This document shows, one piece after another, positions 1 through 6,509 of a stretch of 15,731 nucleotides of DNA. The DNA comes from Microcaldota archaeon (GTDB lineage: Archaea > Micrarchaeota > Micrarchaeia > Micrarchaeales > Micrarchaeaceae). The stretch spans positions 1-15,731 of the forward strand of contig JAKAOQ010000011.1 in NCBI GenBank assembly GCA_021812105.1. The letters run 5' to 3'. A model generated the notes under the pieces. The model was given only the letters and a program-made list of their open reading frames with translations. It searched no databases and was not told where the DNA came from. How positions within the stretch are numbered: position 1 is the stretch's first letter; the number at the start of each line of letters is the position of its first letter. Position numbers and translations under genes: made by a program.

Positions 1-508
1 TCTTCGACTCGGAATAGTCGAGCAGGACCAGGGAGTGCATGCCGTTGGCCAGGTTCCTCTCTATAGTCTCGTAGAAAGAGACCGGTTTGTACCTCTCGCT
101 CCATTCGGGTATGGTGGTGACACGTCCAAACCTGTAAAAGTCAAGGCCGCTCTCCCCCATCGCTGCTGCGATTATAGAGCCGGCGTGCAGCACCTCTACT
201 TGCACTCCGCGCCTCTTCGCCTCTATGTATAGAATCTTGTGCGTTGTGGCCATGAGCGGATCGCCACCTACCAGCACGGCCACATCGTGCTCTTCAGCCT
301 CTTTTACCAACTGGCCAGCGCCCTCTTCGAGGTCAACCCTTGACAGCCTGCCTATGTCCTTGCCCGAATCCTTCTCTATCTCTTTCAGGTACCCCTCTTC
401 CACGAAGCTCGTGTACTCCTCAACGTAAGTCGTGCATCTCTTTATTATGCCCAGCGCCCTCTGGGGCAGGTCGCCCCTTGACAGCCCAAGCCCTATGAGA
501 TAGAGCAA
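1..508 (-). CDS. dphB: Diphthine synthase DphB (N-terminal part; gene runs off the left edge)
   Basis: S-adenosylmethionine-dependent methyltransferase that methylates the diphthamide precursor on the conserved histidine of elongation factor 2, in the cytoplasm. The reading frame is open from 508 down to base 1 (about 169 residues of a family usually near 260), so the 3' end lies outside the window. It begins MLYLIGLGLSRGDLP, matching the LYxIGLGL opening of the family, and carries the signature GGDPLMATTH with the downstream HAGSI segment that belongs to the SAM-binding fold. I chose a TTG start at 508 because it gives the canonical N-terminus and has GTGAT three bases upstream. A second in-frame TTG at 520, directly after the radA stop, is possible. 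The gene follows radA with a 12-base gap, so the two are probably cotranscribed and may be translationally coupled. Confidence 0.9.
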   Translation of the reverse strand, partial: MLYLIGLGLSRGDLPQRALGIIKRCTTYVEEYTSFVEEGYLKEIEKDSGKDIGRLSRVDLEEGAGQLVKEAEEHDVAVLVGGDPLMATTHKILYIEAKRRGVQVEVLHAGSIIAAAMGESGLDFYRFGRVTTIPEWSERYKPVSFYETIERNLANGMHSLVLLDYSESK

Positions 509-520
509 TGCATCACACAA

Positions 521-1471
521 CTATTCGCTTATTCCCTGCGGGGTTATCTTTATTACGCATTCCCCCTCGGGCATGCTAGGCGAGTCGACCAACCTGACTA
601 TCCTCTTCTCCTCCTTGCTCTTCCTGAGGTACAGCATCGTAGTCGCGGCGTGTGCCAGTATGTTTCCGCCTATCGGGGTTGTCGGATCCCCGAAAAGTAT
701 AGCGGGGTTGTCCATCACCTGGTTCGTAACGTAAACCGCGAGGTCGTACTTGTCCGCGAGGCGCTGCAGCCTGTGCAGATGCATGTTGAGCTTCTGCTGT
801 CTCTCCCCGAGCGCGCCCCTGCCTACGTATTCGGACCTGAAGAGCGCGGTAAGTGAGTCAACGATTATGAGCTTGACGTTCTTCTCCTGTATTAGCTTTT
901 CGGCCCTTTCCAGCGACAGCGTCTGCTCGTCCGTGGTATGCGCTGATATAACGAATATGTTTGACAGCGCCTTCTTCGGATCTATACCCATCCTCTTCGC
1001 TATCTCCTCTATCCTCTCTGGCCTGAACGTGCTCTCCGTGTCTATGAACAGGGCAGTGCCGTCAAGGCCGCCTTTTTCCCTTGGCAGCTGGACATCGACT
1101 GCGAGCTGGAAGCCTATCTGCGTCTTTCCGCTCGCAAACCTGCCGTAGGTCTCGGTTATTCCGTTGGTTTCTACACCCCCGCCTATCAGCTCGTTGAAAT
1201 CGCCCGAGGCTGTAGTTATCCTACCGATCGCCTTCCTCTTTTCTGATATCTCATCTCCTGTAGAGAAGTTGAGCGTGACGGCCTCCTGCGCGGCCTGTAT
1301 GGCTTTCTTTGCCGCGTCTGGGCTTATTCCGGCTTTCTCTGACAGGGCGAACGGAGCCGTGGCTGCCACCTTGTCCAAAGTGTCTATCCCCGCGGCCTTC
1401 AGCTTGGCCGCCGTTGTCTCGCCTATTCCCGGCAGGTCCTCCAGCTCTCTAACTACCTTCTCCTTCGCCAT
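521..1471 (-). CDS. radA: DNA repair and recombination protein RadA
   Basis: Archaeal RecA/Rad51-family recombinase that forms filaments on single-stranded DNA and drives strand exchange with ATP. The length of 316 residues is normal. The N-terminal helix-hairpin-helix domain (about residues 10-65, LPGIGETTAAKLKAAGI) is followed by the linker, the Walker A loop GRFASGKT (110-117), Walker B KLIIVDS (200-206) and the DNA-binding L2 region with QVMDNPAILFGDPTTPIGGN (251-270). Two details differ from the usual archaeal sequence: the P-loop reads GRFASGKT rather than GEFGSGKT, and the polymerisation motif FxxA in the linker reads FSTG (69-72). The ATG at 1471 has only a weak CGTGTT three bases before it. 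A palindromic TATA-like box lies upstream at 1524-1533. It is first gene of a two-gene unit with dphB. Confidence 0.97.
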   Translation of the reverse strand: MAKEKVVRELEDLPGIGETTAAKLKAAGIDTLDKVAATAPFALSEKAGISPDAAKKAIQAAQEAVTLNFSTGDEISEKRKAIGRITTASGDFNELIGGGVETNGITETYGRFASGKTQIGFQLAVDVQLPREKGGLDGTALFIDTESTFRPERIEEIAKRMGIDPKKALSNIFVISAHTTDEQTLSLERAEKLIQEKNVKLIIVDSLTALFRSEYVGRGALGERQQKLNMHLHRLQRLADKYDLAVYVTNQVMDNPAILFGDPTTPIGGNILAHAATTMLYLRKSKEEKRIVRLVDSPSMPEGECVIKITPQGISE

Positions 1472-1523
1472 CAGAACACGTAGTGACGTTAAACAAACTT
1501 TATTAATAGTTGGGTAGAATAAG

Positions 1524-1533
1524 TATTTAAATA
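1524..1533 (-). promoter_or_regulatory. TATA-like promoter box of radA
   Basis: TATTTAAATA is a perfect palindrome centred about 57 bases before the radA ATG, which would place transcription start near 1502 with a leader of about 30 bases. Because it is symmetric it could also fire rightward into the intergenic hairpin region. This is inferred from composition and spacing only. Confidence 0.45.
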
Positions 1534-1589
1534 ATCATGTAGAAATTGAAGGGACAAGCGGGAGCAAAAATAATCGATTAAGAATAAGT

Positions 1590-1612
1590 GCCAGCGTGAG
1601 AATCACGCTGGC
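1590..1612. repeat. Perfect 10-bp inverted repeat with GAA triloop in a divergent intergenic region
   Basis: GCCAGCGTGA, a three-base spacer GAA, then TCACGCTGGC. It sits between the divergent radA and DUF92 promoters, so it is not downstream of either flanking gene. On the minus strand it is followed by a T-rich run, so it could end an unrecognised minus-strand RNA, or it could be an operator. Apart from this hairpin and the two promoters I see nothing in 1472-1726. Confidence 0.6.
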
Positions 1613-1677
1613 AAGGCGACCAGTTCTTTACGACCCTCCTACTTAGAGAATTCGTATTTTACTTAACCTTGGTAAAC

Positions 1678-1687
1678 CTTAAAAAAC
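1678..1687 (+). promoter_or_regulatory. TATA-like promoter box of the DUF92 gene
   Basis: CTTAAAAAAC lies about 45 bases before the ATG at 1727 and would give a leader of about 20 bases. Only GGAAG, a weak ribosome binding site, precedes the start. Confidence 0.35.
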
Positions 1688-1726
1688 TTTGTTATTATCG
1701 GAAGTATTTCACAAAAATGGAAGAGT

Positions 1727-2419
1727 ATGAACATTCTTACGCTTGATTGGAAGGGTGCTTTGCTGGGTCTGGGCATAGCGCTTGCGCTCCTCATCCTCGG
1801 GGGCAGTAACTTCGGTGTTTTCTTTGTGCTTACCCTGCTGTACTTCCTTGTAGCGTCAGCGATAGTGACCTACATAGGTAAGGAAACGAAGGTCGATTTC
1901 CATCTCTACCAGAAGAGCAGGGGCATTAGGAACGTGATCGCCAATGGGCTCCCAGGTCTCATATTCGCGGTTTTGTTCTTCGTGCTTGCGCCGCACGGCT
2001 TGGCTTTTGAAAGGCTGGCGGTCTTGGGATTCGTCGCGAGCGTGGCCGCGGTAACCGCTGACAAGTTCAGCAGCGAACTCGGAGTTCTTGATGGAGTGCC
2101 TAAATCTATTATCAGCCTGAAACCGGTAAAGAAAGGCGTGTCAGGAGGAGTTACGCTGCTGGGAACGGCCGCCGGGCTCGCTGGAGCTATGATTATCTCG
2201 CTTGCATTGATTCCCATACCGCTCATGGACCCGGCGCTGGGGCTGAATCTCGCCGCCTCGGGGATAATAGTCATAATCGCGGGGCTTGCGGGTTCTGTGG
2301 TGGACTCGTTCTTGGGGTATTACGAGGAAAAGGGATTGGGGAACAAGTACACCACCAATTTCGCGTGCGGCTTGATTGGGGGTATTATTGCGATAATTCT
2401 ATACGTATTGTTCGTATAG
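1727..2419 (+). CDS. DUF92 / TIGR00297 family integral membrane protein
   Basis: A 230-residue polytopic membrane protein. Hydrophobic segments lie at about 10-50 (probably two), 72-90, 96-112, 140-166, 175-195 and 213-230. The family hallmarks are visible: RNVIANG (68-74, family RxxQVLANG), ADKFSSELGVL (111-121, family ADTxASExG), ISLKPVKKGVSGGVTLLGT (129-147), VVDSFLGYYEEKGLGN (191-206) and a final TTNFACGLIGG segment. Within this family the plant and cyanobacterial VTE6 proteins are phytyl-phosphate kinases and act with a CTP-type phosphate donor, so a role in polyprenol or isoprenoid phosphate metabolism is plausible here but is only inference. The usual ADT is ADK in this copy. It is divergent from radA and upstream of the next gene on the same strand. 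Confidence 0.85.
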   Translation: MNILTLDWKGALLGLGIALALLILGGSNFGVFFVLTLLYFLVASAIVTYIGKETKVDFHLYQKSRGIRNVIANGLPGLIFAVLFFVLAPHGLAFERLAVLGFVASVAAVTADKFSSELGVLDGVPKSIISLKPVKKGVSGGVTLLGTAAGLAGAMIISLALIPIPLMDPALGLNLAASGIIVIIAGLAGSVVDSFLGYYEEKGLGNKYTTNFACGLIGGIIAIILYVLFV

Positions 2420-2466
2420 ACCGAACGTGGATACACGTATAAAAGGCGCTTATAGAAACGTTTTTG

Positions 2467-2479
2467 TATTTAAAAAATA
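2467..2479 (+). promoter_or_regulatory. Strong TATA-like box for a probable leaderless mRNA
   Basis: TATTTAAAAAATA is centred about 23 bases before the ATG at 2496, close to the usual archaeal TATA-to-start distance, so the transcript probably begins at or within a few bases of the start codon. No GGTGA-type site precedes the ATG. Confidence 0.6.
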
Positions 2480-2495
2480 AGATAAAAGCGTTATA

Positions 2496-3161
2496 ATGGC
2501 CACGATAGACAGAAGCAGGACAGAAATGCTAAGTATCAACATAGATTATGGGGTGCTCGTGCTTATAAAAGGCGATAACCCGGCGCTCGACTCTATGGAA
2601 CCCATAAGCAACGAGGTGGCGATCCGTCTGCTGAAGGTGTTCGGCAAGGACACGGGGAAGGTAGACGTTACTTTCGTAATTGATGAGGAGGGGAGGACGC
2701 TGAAAGACATAACGGTTAGAAGAAAGGGAGGAATAGACGGTCCGAGGGCTCCTACCGTAATGGAATCCGAAGAAATAGCCGAATTGATGGAAGAGTACAG
2801 AGGGACCAGATTGATGGATGCGTATAAAGGCGAGAAAGCGGCTTTCCGTGCTTCCATAAGCAAAGAGGACATAAAGGTGTATTTAGAGAGGATTCTGAGG
2901 AATGGCGTGGTGACAACGAGGGGATCAATCACGAGCGTGTCTACCGGACGTACAAAGGAGATGAGCGCTGATGACTCGACGGCGCTCGCTGATGCACTCG
3001 GTCAACTAAATAGCAAGGGCGTGCTCAAGAGAATATTGGATCTGGACAACATGATCAGGAACGATGAAGATGACGAGGACGCTGCGTATAGGTCTAAGAA
3101 AGTTGAGGAGTTGATTGACAGGCTTCAATTGAAGTATTTTGGGATGGGAGAGGATAGATGA
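2496..3161 (+). CDS. Hypothetical acidic protein, 221 residues
   Basis: I do not recognise this protein. It is soluble, rich in Asp and Glu (for example RNDEDDEDAAY near 188-198), and predicted to be mixed: a first segment with strand-like stretches (MLSINIDYGVLVLIKGD; VDVTFVIDEEGRTLKDITV) and a mostly helical rest, including a charged helical C-terminus (SKKVEELIDRLQLKY). There are no cysteines, no signal peptide and no membrane segment. Codon use resembles the neighbouring housekeeping genes, so it is probably a real resident gene. The ATG at 2496 sits at leaderless distance from a TATA box. Its stop codon overlaps the first bases of the direct repeat that contains the tRNA-Gly copy, leaving one base before the tRNA 3' end. 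Confidence 0.8.
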   Translation: MATIDRSRTEMLSINIDYGVLVLIKGDNPALDSMEPISNEVAIRLLKVFGKDTGKVDVTFVIDEEGRTLKDITVRRKGGIDGPRAPTVMESEEIAELMEEYRGTRLMDAYKGEKAAFRASISKEDIKVYLERILRNGVVTTRGSITSVSTGRTKEMSADDSTALADALGQLNSKGVLKRILDLDNMIRNDEDDEDAAYRSKKVEELIDRLQLKYFGMGEDR

Positions 3162-3214
3162 ATGCGGGCACAGGGATTTGAACCCGGATTATAGCCTTGG
3201 GAAGGCCATGTCCT
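3158..3214. repeat. Direct repeat, copy 1 (tRNA-Gly 3' part plus 5 bases)
   Basis: A 57-base block repeated at 3722-3778 with one mismatch (A at 3172, C at 3736). It spans the 3' two thirds of the tRNA-Gly gene and five bases beyond its 3' end (ATGAA). The two copies are 564 bases apart in the same orientation, which is the geometry of attachment sites made by integration at a tRNA 3' end. Confidence 0.8.
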
Positions 3215-3235
3215 ATCAAGCTAGGCCATACCCGC
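3163..3235 (-). tRNA. tRNA-Gly(CCC), diverged copy, possibly a tRNA pseudogene
   Basis: Folds as a 73-base cloverleaf with anticodon CCC (loop TTCCCAA, stem TGGCC/GGCTA), acceptor GCGGGTA/TGCCCGC and discriminator A. Compared with the copy at 3727-3800 it has lost pairs: C11-A24 in the D stem, C50-T64 in the T stem, and A instead of the conserved G19 in the D loop. From the D-stem 3' strand onward it is identical to the other copy but for one base, while the first 21 bases differ strongly. I see no TATA-like box at the right distance upstream. It is either a decaying copy or a tRNA remnant recreated by an insertion event. Confidence 0.7.
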
Positions 3236-3260
3236 TTTTCGCAATAAGAGATTCCCAAAA

Positions 3261-3277
3261 TTGATCTGTTAGATCAA
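3261..3277. repeat. 7-bp inverted repeat with GTT triloop
   Basis: TTGATCT, GTT, AGATCAA. It lies inside the segment bracketed by the tRNA-Gly copies, between the diverged tRNA and the small gene. A match of this length could arise by chance about once in the window. Confidence 0.4.
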
Positions 3278-3321
3278 GCTACTATCGGAATTCGTATATG
3301 ACTTGGTATTTTTCAGTAGTT

Positions 3322-3555
3322 TTAGAATCGATTCCTTTCGCGGAACTGCTTGAGATAGTACTTATCCATTTCTATTGATGTATGAATTATCTTTTTGAAC
3401 TCTTCATTGCTTACCTTTGTGCCGAATAGATTTACTGTGTGCTGGGCTTCTGGTACTTGTGACTCGGATCTTCCCCTTAACAATAGTGGAATCGTTACCG
3501 TGTCGTTCTCTTCATTGTTGGATTGCTTACCTGACTTATTTTCATTAGTGGACAT
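3322..3555 (-). CDS. Small hypothetical protein, 77 residues, between the tRNA-Gly repeats
   Basis: I do not recognise it. The first 20 residues are polar and probably disordered (MSTNENKSGKQSNNEENDTV). A short hydrophobic stretch TIPLLLRGRS follows, and the C-terminal third is a charged helix (NEEFKKIIHTSIEMDKYYLKQFRER). There are no cysteines and no signal peptide. Support for a real gene comes from GGTGAG three bases before the ATG at 3555, in the same register as the housekeeping genes here, and a TATA-like TTAAATTTT around 3582-3592. It is the only plausible gene in the 490 bases between the tRNA copies. It could be cargo left from an integrated element; no integrase or recombinase accompanies it. 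Confidence 0.6.
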   Translation of the reverse strand: MSTNENKSGKQSNNEENDTVTIPLLLRGRSESQVPEAQHTVNLFGTKVSNEEFKKIIHTSIEMDKYYLKQFRERNRF

Positions 3556-3721
3556 TTTCTCACCATGTATATGGTTAACACGAAAATTTAAGAATTTGCA
3601 TAAGGTAGCACGTTACCCGCTTTCCCAAGCACGAACACCCACGCCAGCTTCGAATATTTGAATCCTGCAGTTTTGGAAGGAAGGTGAATTGTACACATAT
3701 TCCTCGTAAAGTATGGATGAT

Positions 3722-3778
3722 ATGAATGCGGGCACCGGGATTTGAACCCGGATTATAGCCTTGGGAAGGCCATGTCCT
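3722..3778. repeat. Direct repeat, copy 2 (tRNA-Gly 3' part plus 5 bases)
   Basis: Second copy of the 57-base block at 3158-3214, one mismatch. It overlaps the intact tRNA-Gly gene and extends five bases past its 3' end. The remaining gap 3556-3721 shows no gene. Confidence 0.8.
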
Positions 3779-3800
3779 GACCAGGTTAGACTACACCCGC
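3727..3800 (-). tRNA. tRNA-Gly(CCC), intact copy
   Basis: A 74-base cloverleaf reading GGG codons: acceptor GCGGGTG/TGCCCGC, D stem GTCT/GGAC, D loop with G18G19, anticodon loop TTCCCAA, T stem CCGGG/CCCGG around TTCAAAT, discriminator A; no CCA is encoded. All stems pair, with only G-T wobbles. An AT-rich stretch upstream (3809-3833) can serve as promoter. This is the functional-looking member of the pair. Confidence 0.95.
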
Positions 3801-3859
3801 TCGGTACAATTTATAAGTAAATTGTAATAAAGTTTATCTGCCCTGGCAGCGCCGACTCC

Positions 3860-4621
3860 TCATCGTATATACGACGGGCTGCCGGAGACCTGGCCCTCAA
3901 AACCGCTGCCCTTCATCTTCTCCTCGAACGCTTTCATCGCCTTCGCGGTTCTGTCTATCAGCTTGTCGAGGTGCGTCGTATCCACTTTCAGGTTCAGAAT
4001 CTTTGACAGTGTTTTGATAACGGCCTTGGCCGCGGCCGCGTCTACATTGAGCATTGAAGATTCGCCCATAAGGCACACGCCGTCCAGCTTCTCGGCCTTG
4101 GCAAACGCTACGAGGAGCCCAGCGGAGCCGATTATTGACCCCCTGGACTGGCCGAAGATTACGCCGCTGTCTTTTAGCGTTTCTATTACGCGCGTGCTGG
4201 TAGCGCTTCCGTAAACGCGTGGAGTTTGGACTTGCACGCCGGAGTTGTACCCGCCGATGGTGTACACGAACGTACCCCCGAGAGACTGGAGCAGGTCGAT
4301 GATTTTTGTGTTCACCTCATACTGGCCCTCCGATGTAATCGCCTGCACGTCTCCTGTTAGGATCACTATGTCGCGCTCGGGCTTCTTCCTTTTTATAAGG
4401 TAGAACCTGTTATTCGCTATCCTTACCGTACCCTTTTTTGTCATTATTACCTCGTACGGAAAGCTGTCCGAGTAGAGTGTCGCAAACTTTTCGGCTTTGT
4501 ATTCTTTTATAAGGTGCAGGGCGACGAGCCTGCCAACGTACCCTATACCTGGCAGGCCTGCTACGAGTATAGGTTTGTAGGGCTTCACGGTTTTGTGCCT
4601 TACTATGATTGTCCCCTTCAT
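3860..4621 (-). CDS. PAC2 family protein (proteasome assembly chaperone family)
   Basis: A 253-residue soluble protein of the PAC2 family. The signature VAGLPGIGYVGRLVALHLI lies at residues 20-38, and IGGYNSGV and VIFGQSRGSIIGSAGLLVAFA carry the further conserved loops. Characterised archaeal relatives (PbaA/PbaB) assist assembly of the 20S proteasome alpha ring, so a chaperone role is likely by family. The C-terminus ends SPSYIR, where the tyrosine is third from the end, so it is not a standard HbYX tail. It is the last gene of the GINS51-eL42-aIF2-alpha operon, 15 bases after the previous stop; GGTGGG sits three bases before the ATG. In many archaea a PAC2 gene follows aIF2-alpha with Nop10 between them; here Nop10 is absent. 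Confidence 0.9.
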   Translation of the reverse strand: MKGTIIVRHKTVKPYKPILVAGLPGIGYVGRLVALHLIKEYKAEKFATLYSDSFPYEVIMTKKGTVRIANNRFYLIKRKKPERDIVILTGDVQAITSEGQYEVNTKIIDLLQSLGGTFVYTIGGYNSGVQVQTPRVYGSATSTRVIETLKDSGVIFGQSRGSIIGSAGLLVAFAKAEKLDGVCLMGESSMLNVDAAAAKAVIKTLSKILNLKVDTTHLDKLIDRTAKAMKAFEEKMKGSGFEGQVSGSPSYIR

Positions 4622-4636
4622 TCTCCCACCACCGCC

Positions 4637-5434
4637 TTACGACATGTACGACTCGAGTATGCCTTCCTTTTCCTTCTTGAGCTTCTCCTTTTCTATAGAG
4701 AACACAAACTTGTGCTTGCTCTTCTGAACAAGCGCGGTTGCTTTGGTTACTTTGCTTTCGGCTTCCGGGTAGTTTACCCCTTCTGAGGTTATCCTGTACT
4801 TCGGAGCGCTTATGTATATTATCTTTATACCGGTCTTCTCCATATCTGATAGCAGTTTTCTTGTCTCCGTAGCTCCGGTCTTGGTGTCGGTATTGAGCAG
4901 TGTCATTATGTACGACACCCGGAACGTTCTGTTGCTCTTGGCTTTGTTGAGCGTTTCTAGCATTGCGTCCTTGAGCTTCTTAGGTATGTCCAGCTTCTCA
5001 AACTCTTGCGTGCCGTTTACCGCGTTCTTTGTGAATTCTGTAAACGATCCAAAGTTAGAGGTTATGCGCTGCGATAGCTCCTCCGGCTTGTCTGCCTTCG
5101 CCTGCTTTGCAATCTGCATGAACAGTGTGCTCAGCCTCTTCTCCAGCTTGAAGCCGCCTATCTTGTCCTTTTCCTCTTTCGGTGTAACCTGTTTTATTGA
5201 GGCGTCTATTGTGCCGCGCTCCCTGTCAAAATATATTATCTTACAGACTACATTCTGACCTACGTGCAGGTGCTCCCTGATGTTTTTTATCCAGCCGTAG
5301 GATACCTCCCGGATCGGGATGAATACCTCGAGATTGTACTCCGGTAGTTTGCAATAAGCCCCGAACTGCATTACCTTGGTTATCTGCCCAAGGACAATCT
5401 CATGCAACTGCGGTAGTTTGCCAGTTATTGCCAT
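4637..5434 (-). CDS. Translation initiation factor 2 subunit alpha (aIF2-alpha)
   Basis: Subunit of the heterotrimeric aIF2 that brings initiator Met-tRNA to the ribosome. The 265 residues follow the family plan: an N-terminal S1/OB domain (about 8-85, with EIVLGQITKVMQFGAYCKL, VFIPIREVSYGWIKNIREHL and the strand DRERGTIDASIKQV), a helical middle domain (about 90-170) and a C-terminal alpha/beta domain (about 175-260, ending near KHKFVFSIEKEKLKKEKEGI) that contacts the gamma subunit. The loop equivalent to eukaryotic Ser51 is the archaeal-type short form. The ATG at 5434 has GTGAT five bases upstream, and the gene begins 18 bases after eL42. In other archaea eS27 normally sits in this gap. 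Confidence 0.95.
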   Translation of the reverse strand: MAITGKLPQLHEIVLGQITKVMQFGAYCKLPEYNLEVFIPIREVSYGWIKNIREHLHVGQNVVCKIIYFDRERGTIDASIKQVTPKEEKDKIGGFKLEKRLSTLFMQIAKQAKADKPEELSQRITSNFGSFTEFTKNAVNGTQEFEKLDIPKKLKDAMLETLNKAKSNRTFRVSYIMTLLNTDTKTGATETRKLLSDMEKTGIKIIYISAPKYRITSEGVNYPEAESKVTKATALVQKSKHKFVFSIEKEKLKKEKEGILESYMS

Positions 5435-5452
5435 TTGTTATCACGACGCGCC

Positions 5453-5737
5453 TTACCTTGCCTTTATCTCAAGCTTCTTTTTTGTCCTGCCGCCGTACAC
5501 CCTTTCTATACTGTAGCCGCATTCCTTGCACTTCAGGATCGCCTTCTGCCTTTTGCCCGCCTTTATGGCGGTGGCGGCTCCTTTTACCTTACCCACGTAT
5601 CCGAGTCTCTTTCTTTCTGCTCTCCTCTTGCCTATGTTGAACGTAGTCTCGGGTTTTTTGGCGTAAAGCTTCACGCTGTGCAGTGTGTGTTTGTCGCACT
5701 TGGGGCAGTAGGCCATCACTTCGTTTACCATCTTCAT
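5453..5737 (-). CDS. rpl44e: Large subunit ribosomal protein eL42 (L44e)
   Basis: Zinc-binding protein of the large subunit near the E site. It has 94 residues, very basic, with paired zinc ligands C11-C14 (YCPKC) and C70-C73 (LKCKEC), and the family segments HTLHSVKLYAK, RRAERKRLGYVGK and YGGRTKKKLEIKAR. Translation may begin at the ATG at 5737 (MKMVNEV) or the ATG at 5731 (MVNEV, closer to the usual N-terminus). GTGAT lies three bases before the first, which is why I kept it. The stop codon of GINS51 is embedded in that ribosome binding site, so the two genes are likely translationally coupled. Confidence 0.96.
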   Translation of the reverse strand: MKMVNEVMAYCPKCDKHTLHSVKLYAKKPETTFNIGKRRAERKRLGYVGKVKGAATAIKAGKRQKAILKCKECGYSIERVYGGRTKKKLEIKAR

Positions 5738-5741
5738 ACCA

Positions 5742-6242
5742 TCACTCTGTTTTGCTGATACACGTTTGCGTAGACTTTAAGAATTCTACATCTTCATCGT
5801 CAGATACCTCGATCTTGTCCCCAGCCTTGTGCGGCCCGATTTTTGAACCTGAAGGCAGGAGTATCTCGGGTATGTCTTTGTTTATATACAAGTTTGTCTT
5901 GCCTGGCCTGTCCTCTTTTTTGTATCCGTCCAGTGTTGTTTTTTTGTAATCGTCGAGAACAAGTTCGTAGAACTTCTGCTCTGCTGGTATCGTTGGTTGT
6001 GGTAGAGACTTATTATGTGCGATATATATTAGTATCTTTTGCTTTCGCCTTTCGAACAGATCGTTGAGAAGGCGCTCGGCGTTCTGTTTTGTTTCGTTCG
6101 CTTCGCCGTTCTGCTGATTTTCCTGTCTTTCTATGTATTTTAATATATCATCATAGAACGTTTTCGGAACGGCCTGAAGCTCGTTGGACTTCTTCTCTTT
6201 ATAAACGACTTGCCATAGGCTTTCGTAAGAAATATCTTCCAT
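5742..6242 (-). CDS. Archaeal GINS complex subunit GINS51
   Basis: Component of the GINS complex that with MCM forms the replicative helicase assembly. The 166 residues show the GINS51 order: an N-terminal helical A domain (SYESLWQVVYKEKKSNELQAV, FYDDILKYIERQ, NAERLLNDLFERRKQKILIYI, KFYELVLDDYKK, about 5-101) followed by a small beta B domain at the C-terminus (IPEILLPSGSKIGPHKAGD and a final FLKSTQTC, about 118-161). The ATG at 6242 gives MEDISYESLW and lies four bases after GGTGTG; an upstream GTG at 6251 would add three residues. It leads the operon, with a TATA-like box at 6282-6291. Linkage of GINS51 to eL42 recurs in archaea. Confidence 0.88.
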   Translation of the reverse strand: MEDISYESLWQVVYKEKKSNELQAVPKTFYDDILKYIERQENQQNGEANETKQNAERLLNDLFERRKQKILIYIAHNKSLPQPTIPAEQKFYELVLDDYKKTTLDGYKKEDRPGKTNLYINKDIPEILLPSGSKIGPHKAGDKIEVSDDEDVEFLKSTQTCISKTE

Positions 6243-6281
6243 GACACACACCCCACACTTCCACTAATCTTGCTCCTATTC

Positions 6282-6291
6282 TATATATATA
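6282..6291 (-). promoter_or_regulatory. TATA-like promoter box of the GINS51 operon
   Basis: TATATATATA within GTATATATATAG on the minus strand, about 45 bases before the GINS51 ATG, giving an expected leader of about 19 bases. A second AT-rich block lies further upstream at 6300-6322. Nothing else is evident between 6243 and 6380. Confidence 0.45.
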
Positions 6292-6380
6292 CTATCAATT
6301 TAAGTTAAAATAATTAAATAAAAGGTTGTTTAGCAACGTATACAAATAGCGGAATTGCGGGGTAGTAGGAGAAAAAAGAA

Positions 6381-6455
6381 TAGCGAGGAATGGATTTGAA
6401 CCATCGATCTCCGGGTTATGAGCCCGGCGGGCACTCCAGACTACCCTACCTCGCT
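6381..6455 (-). tRNA. Initiator tRNA-Met(CAT)
   Basis: A 75-base cloverleaf: acceptor AGCGAGG/CCTCGCT with the A1-U72 pair typical of archaeal initiators, D stem GGGT/GCCC, anticodon stem CCGGG/CCCGG with three consecutive G-C pairs below the loop CTCATAA, T arm GATGG-TTCAAAT-CCATT, discriminator A. The A1-U72 pair and the GGG/CCC anticodon stem mark the initiator rather than the elongator. It starts 55 bases after the end of the TFE gene, with a TATA-like GTATAGTAGTATA around 6479-6491. Confidence 0.95.
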
Positions 6456-6509
6456 ACGCAACAAAAGAACCAAGCTATACTACTATACTACAGACACAAA
6501 CTATAAAAA

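Noticed and set aside
750..1517. Long open frames on the plus strand opposite radA
   Set aside because: They are complements of strongly conserved radA sequence, have no family features and no ribosome binding sites.
1557..1650. Possible H/ACA or C/D guide RNA around the intergenic hairpin
   Set aside because: No convincing C/D boxes, ACA element or kink-turn could be found; only the hairpin itself is supported.
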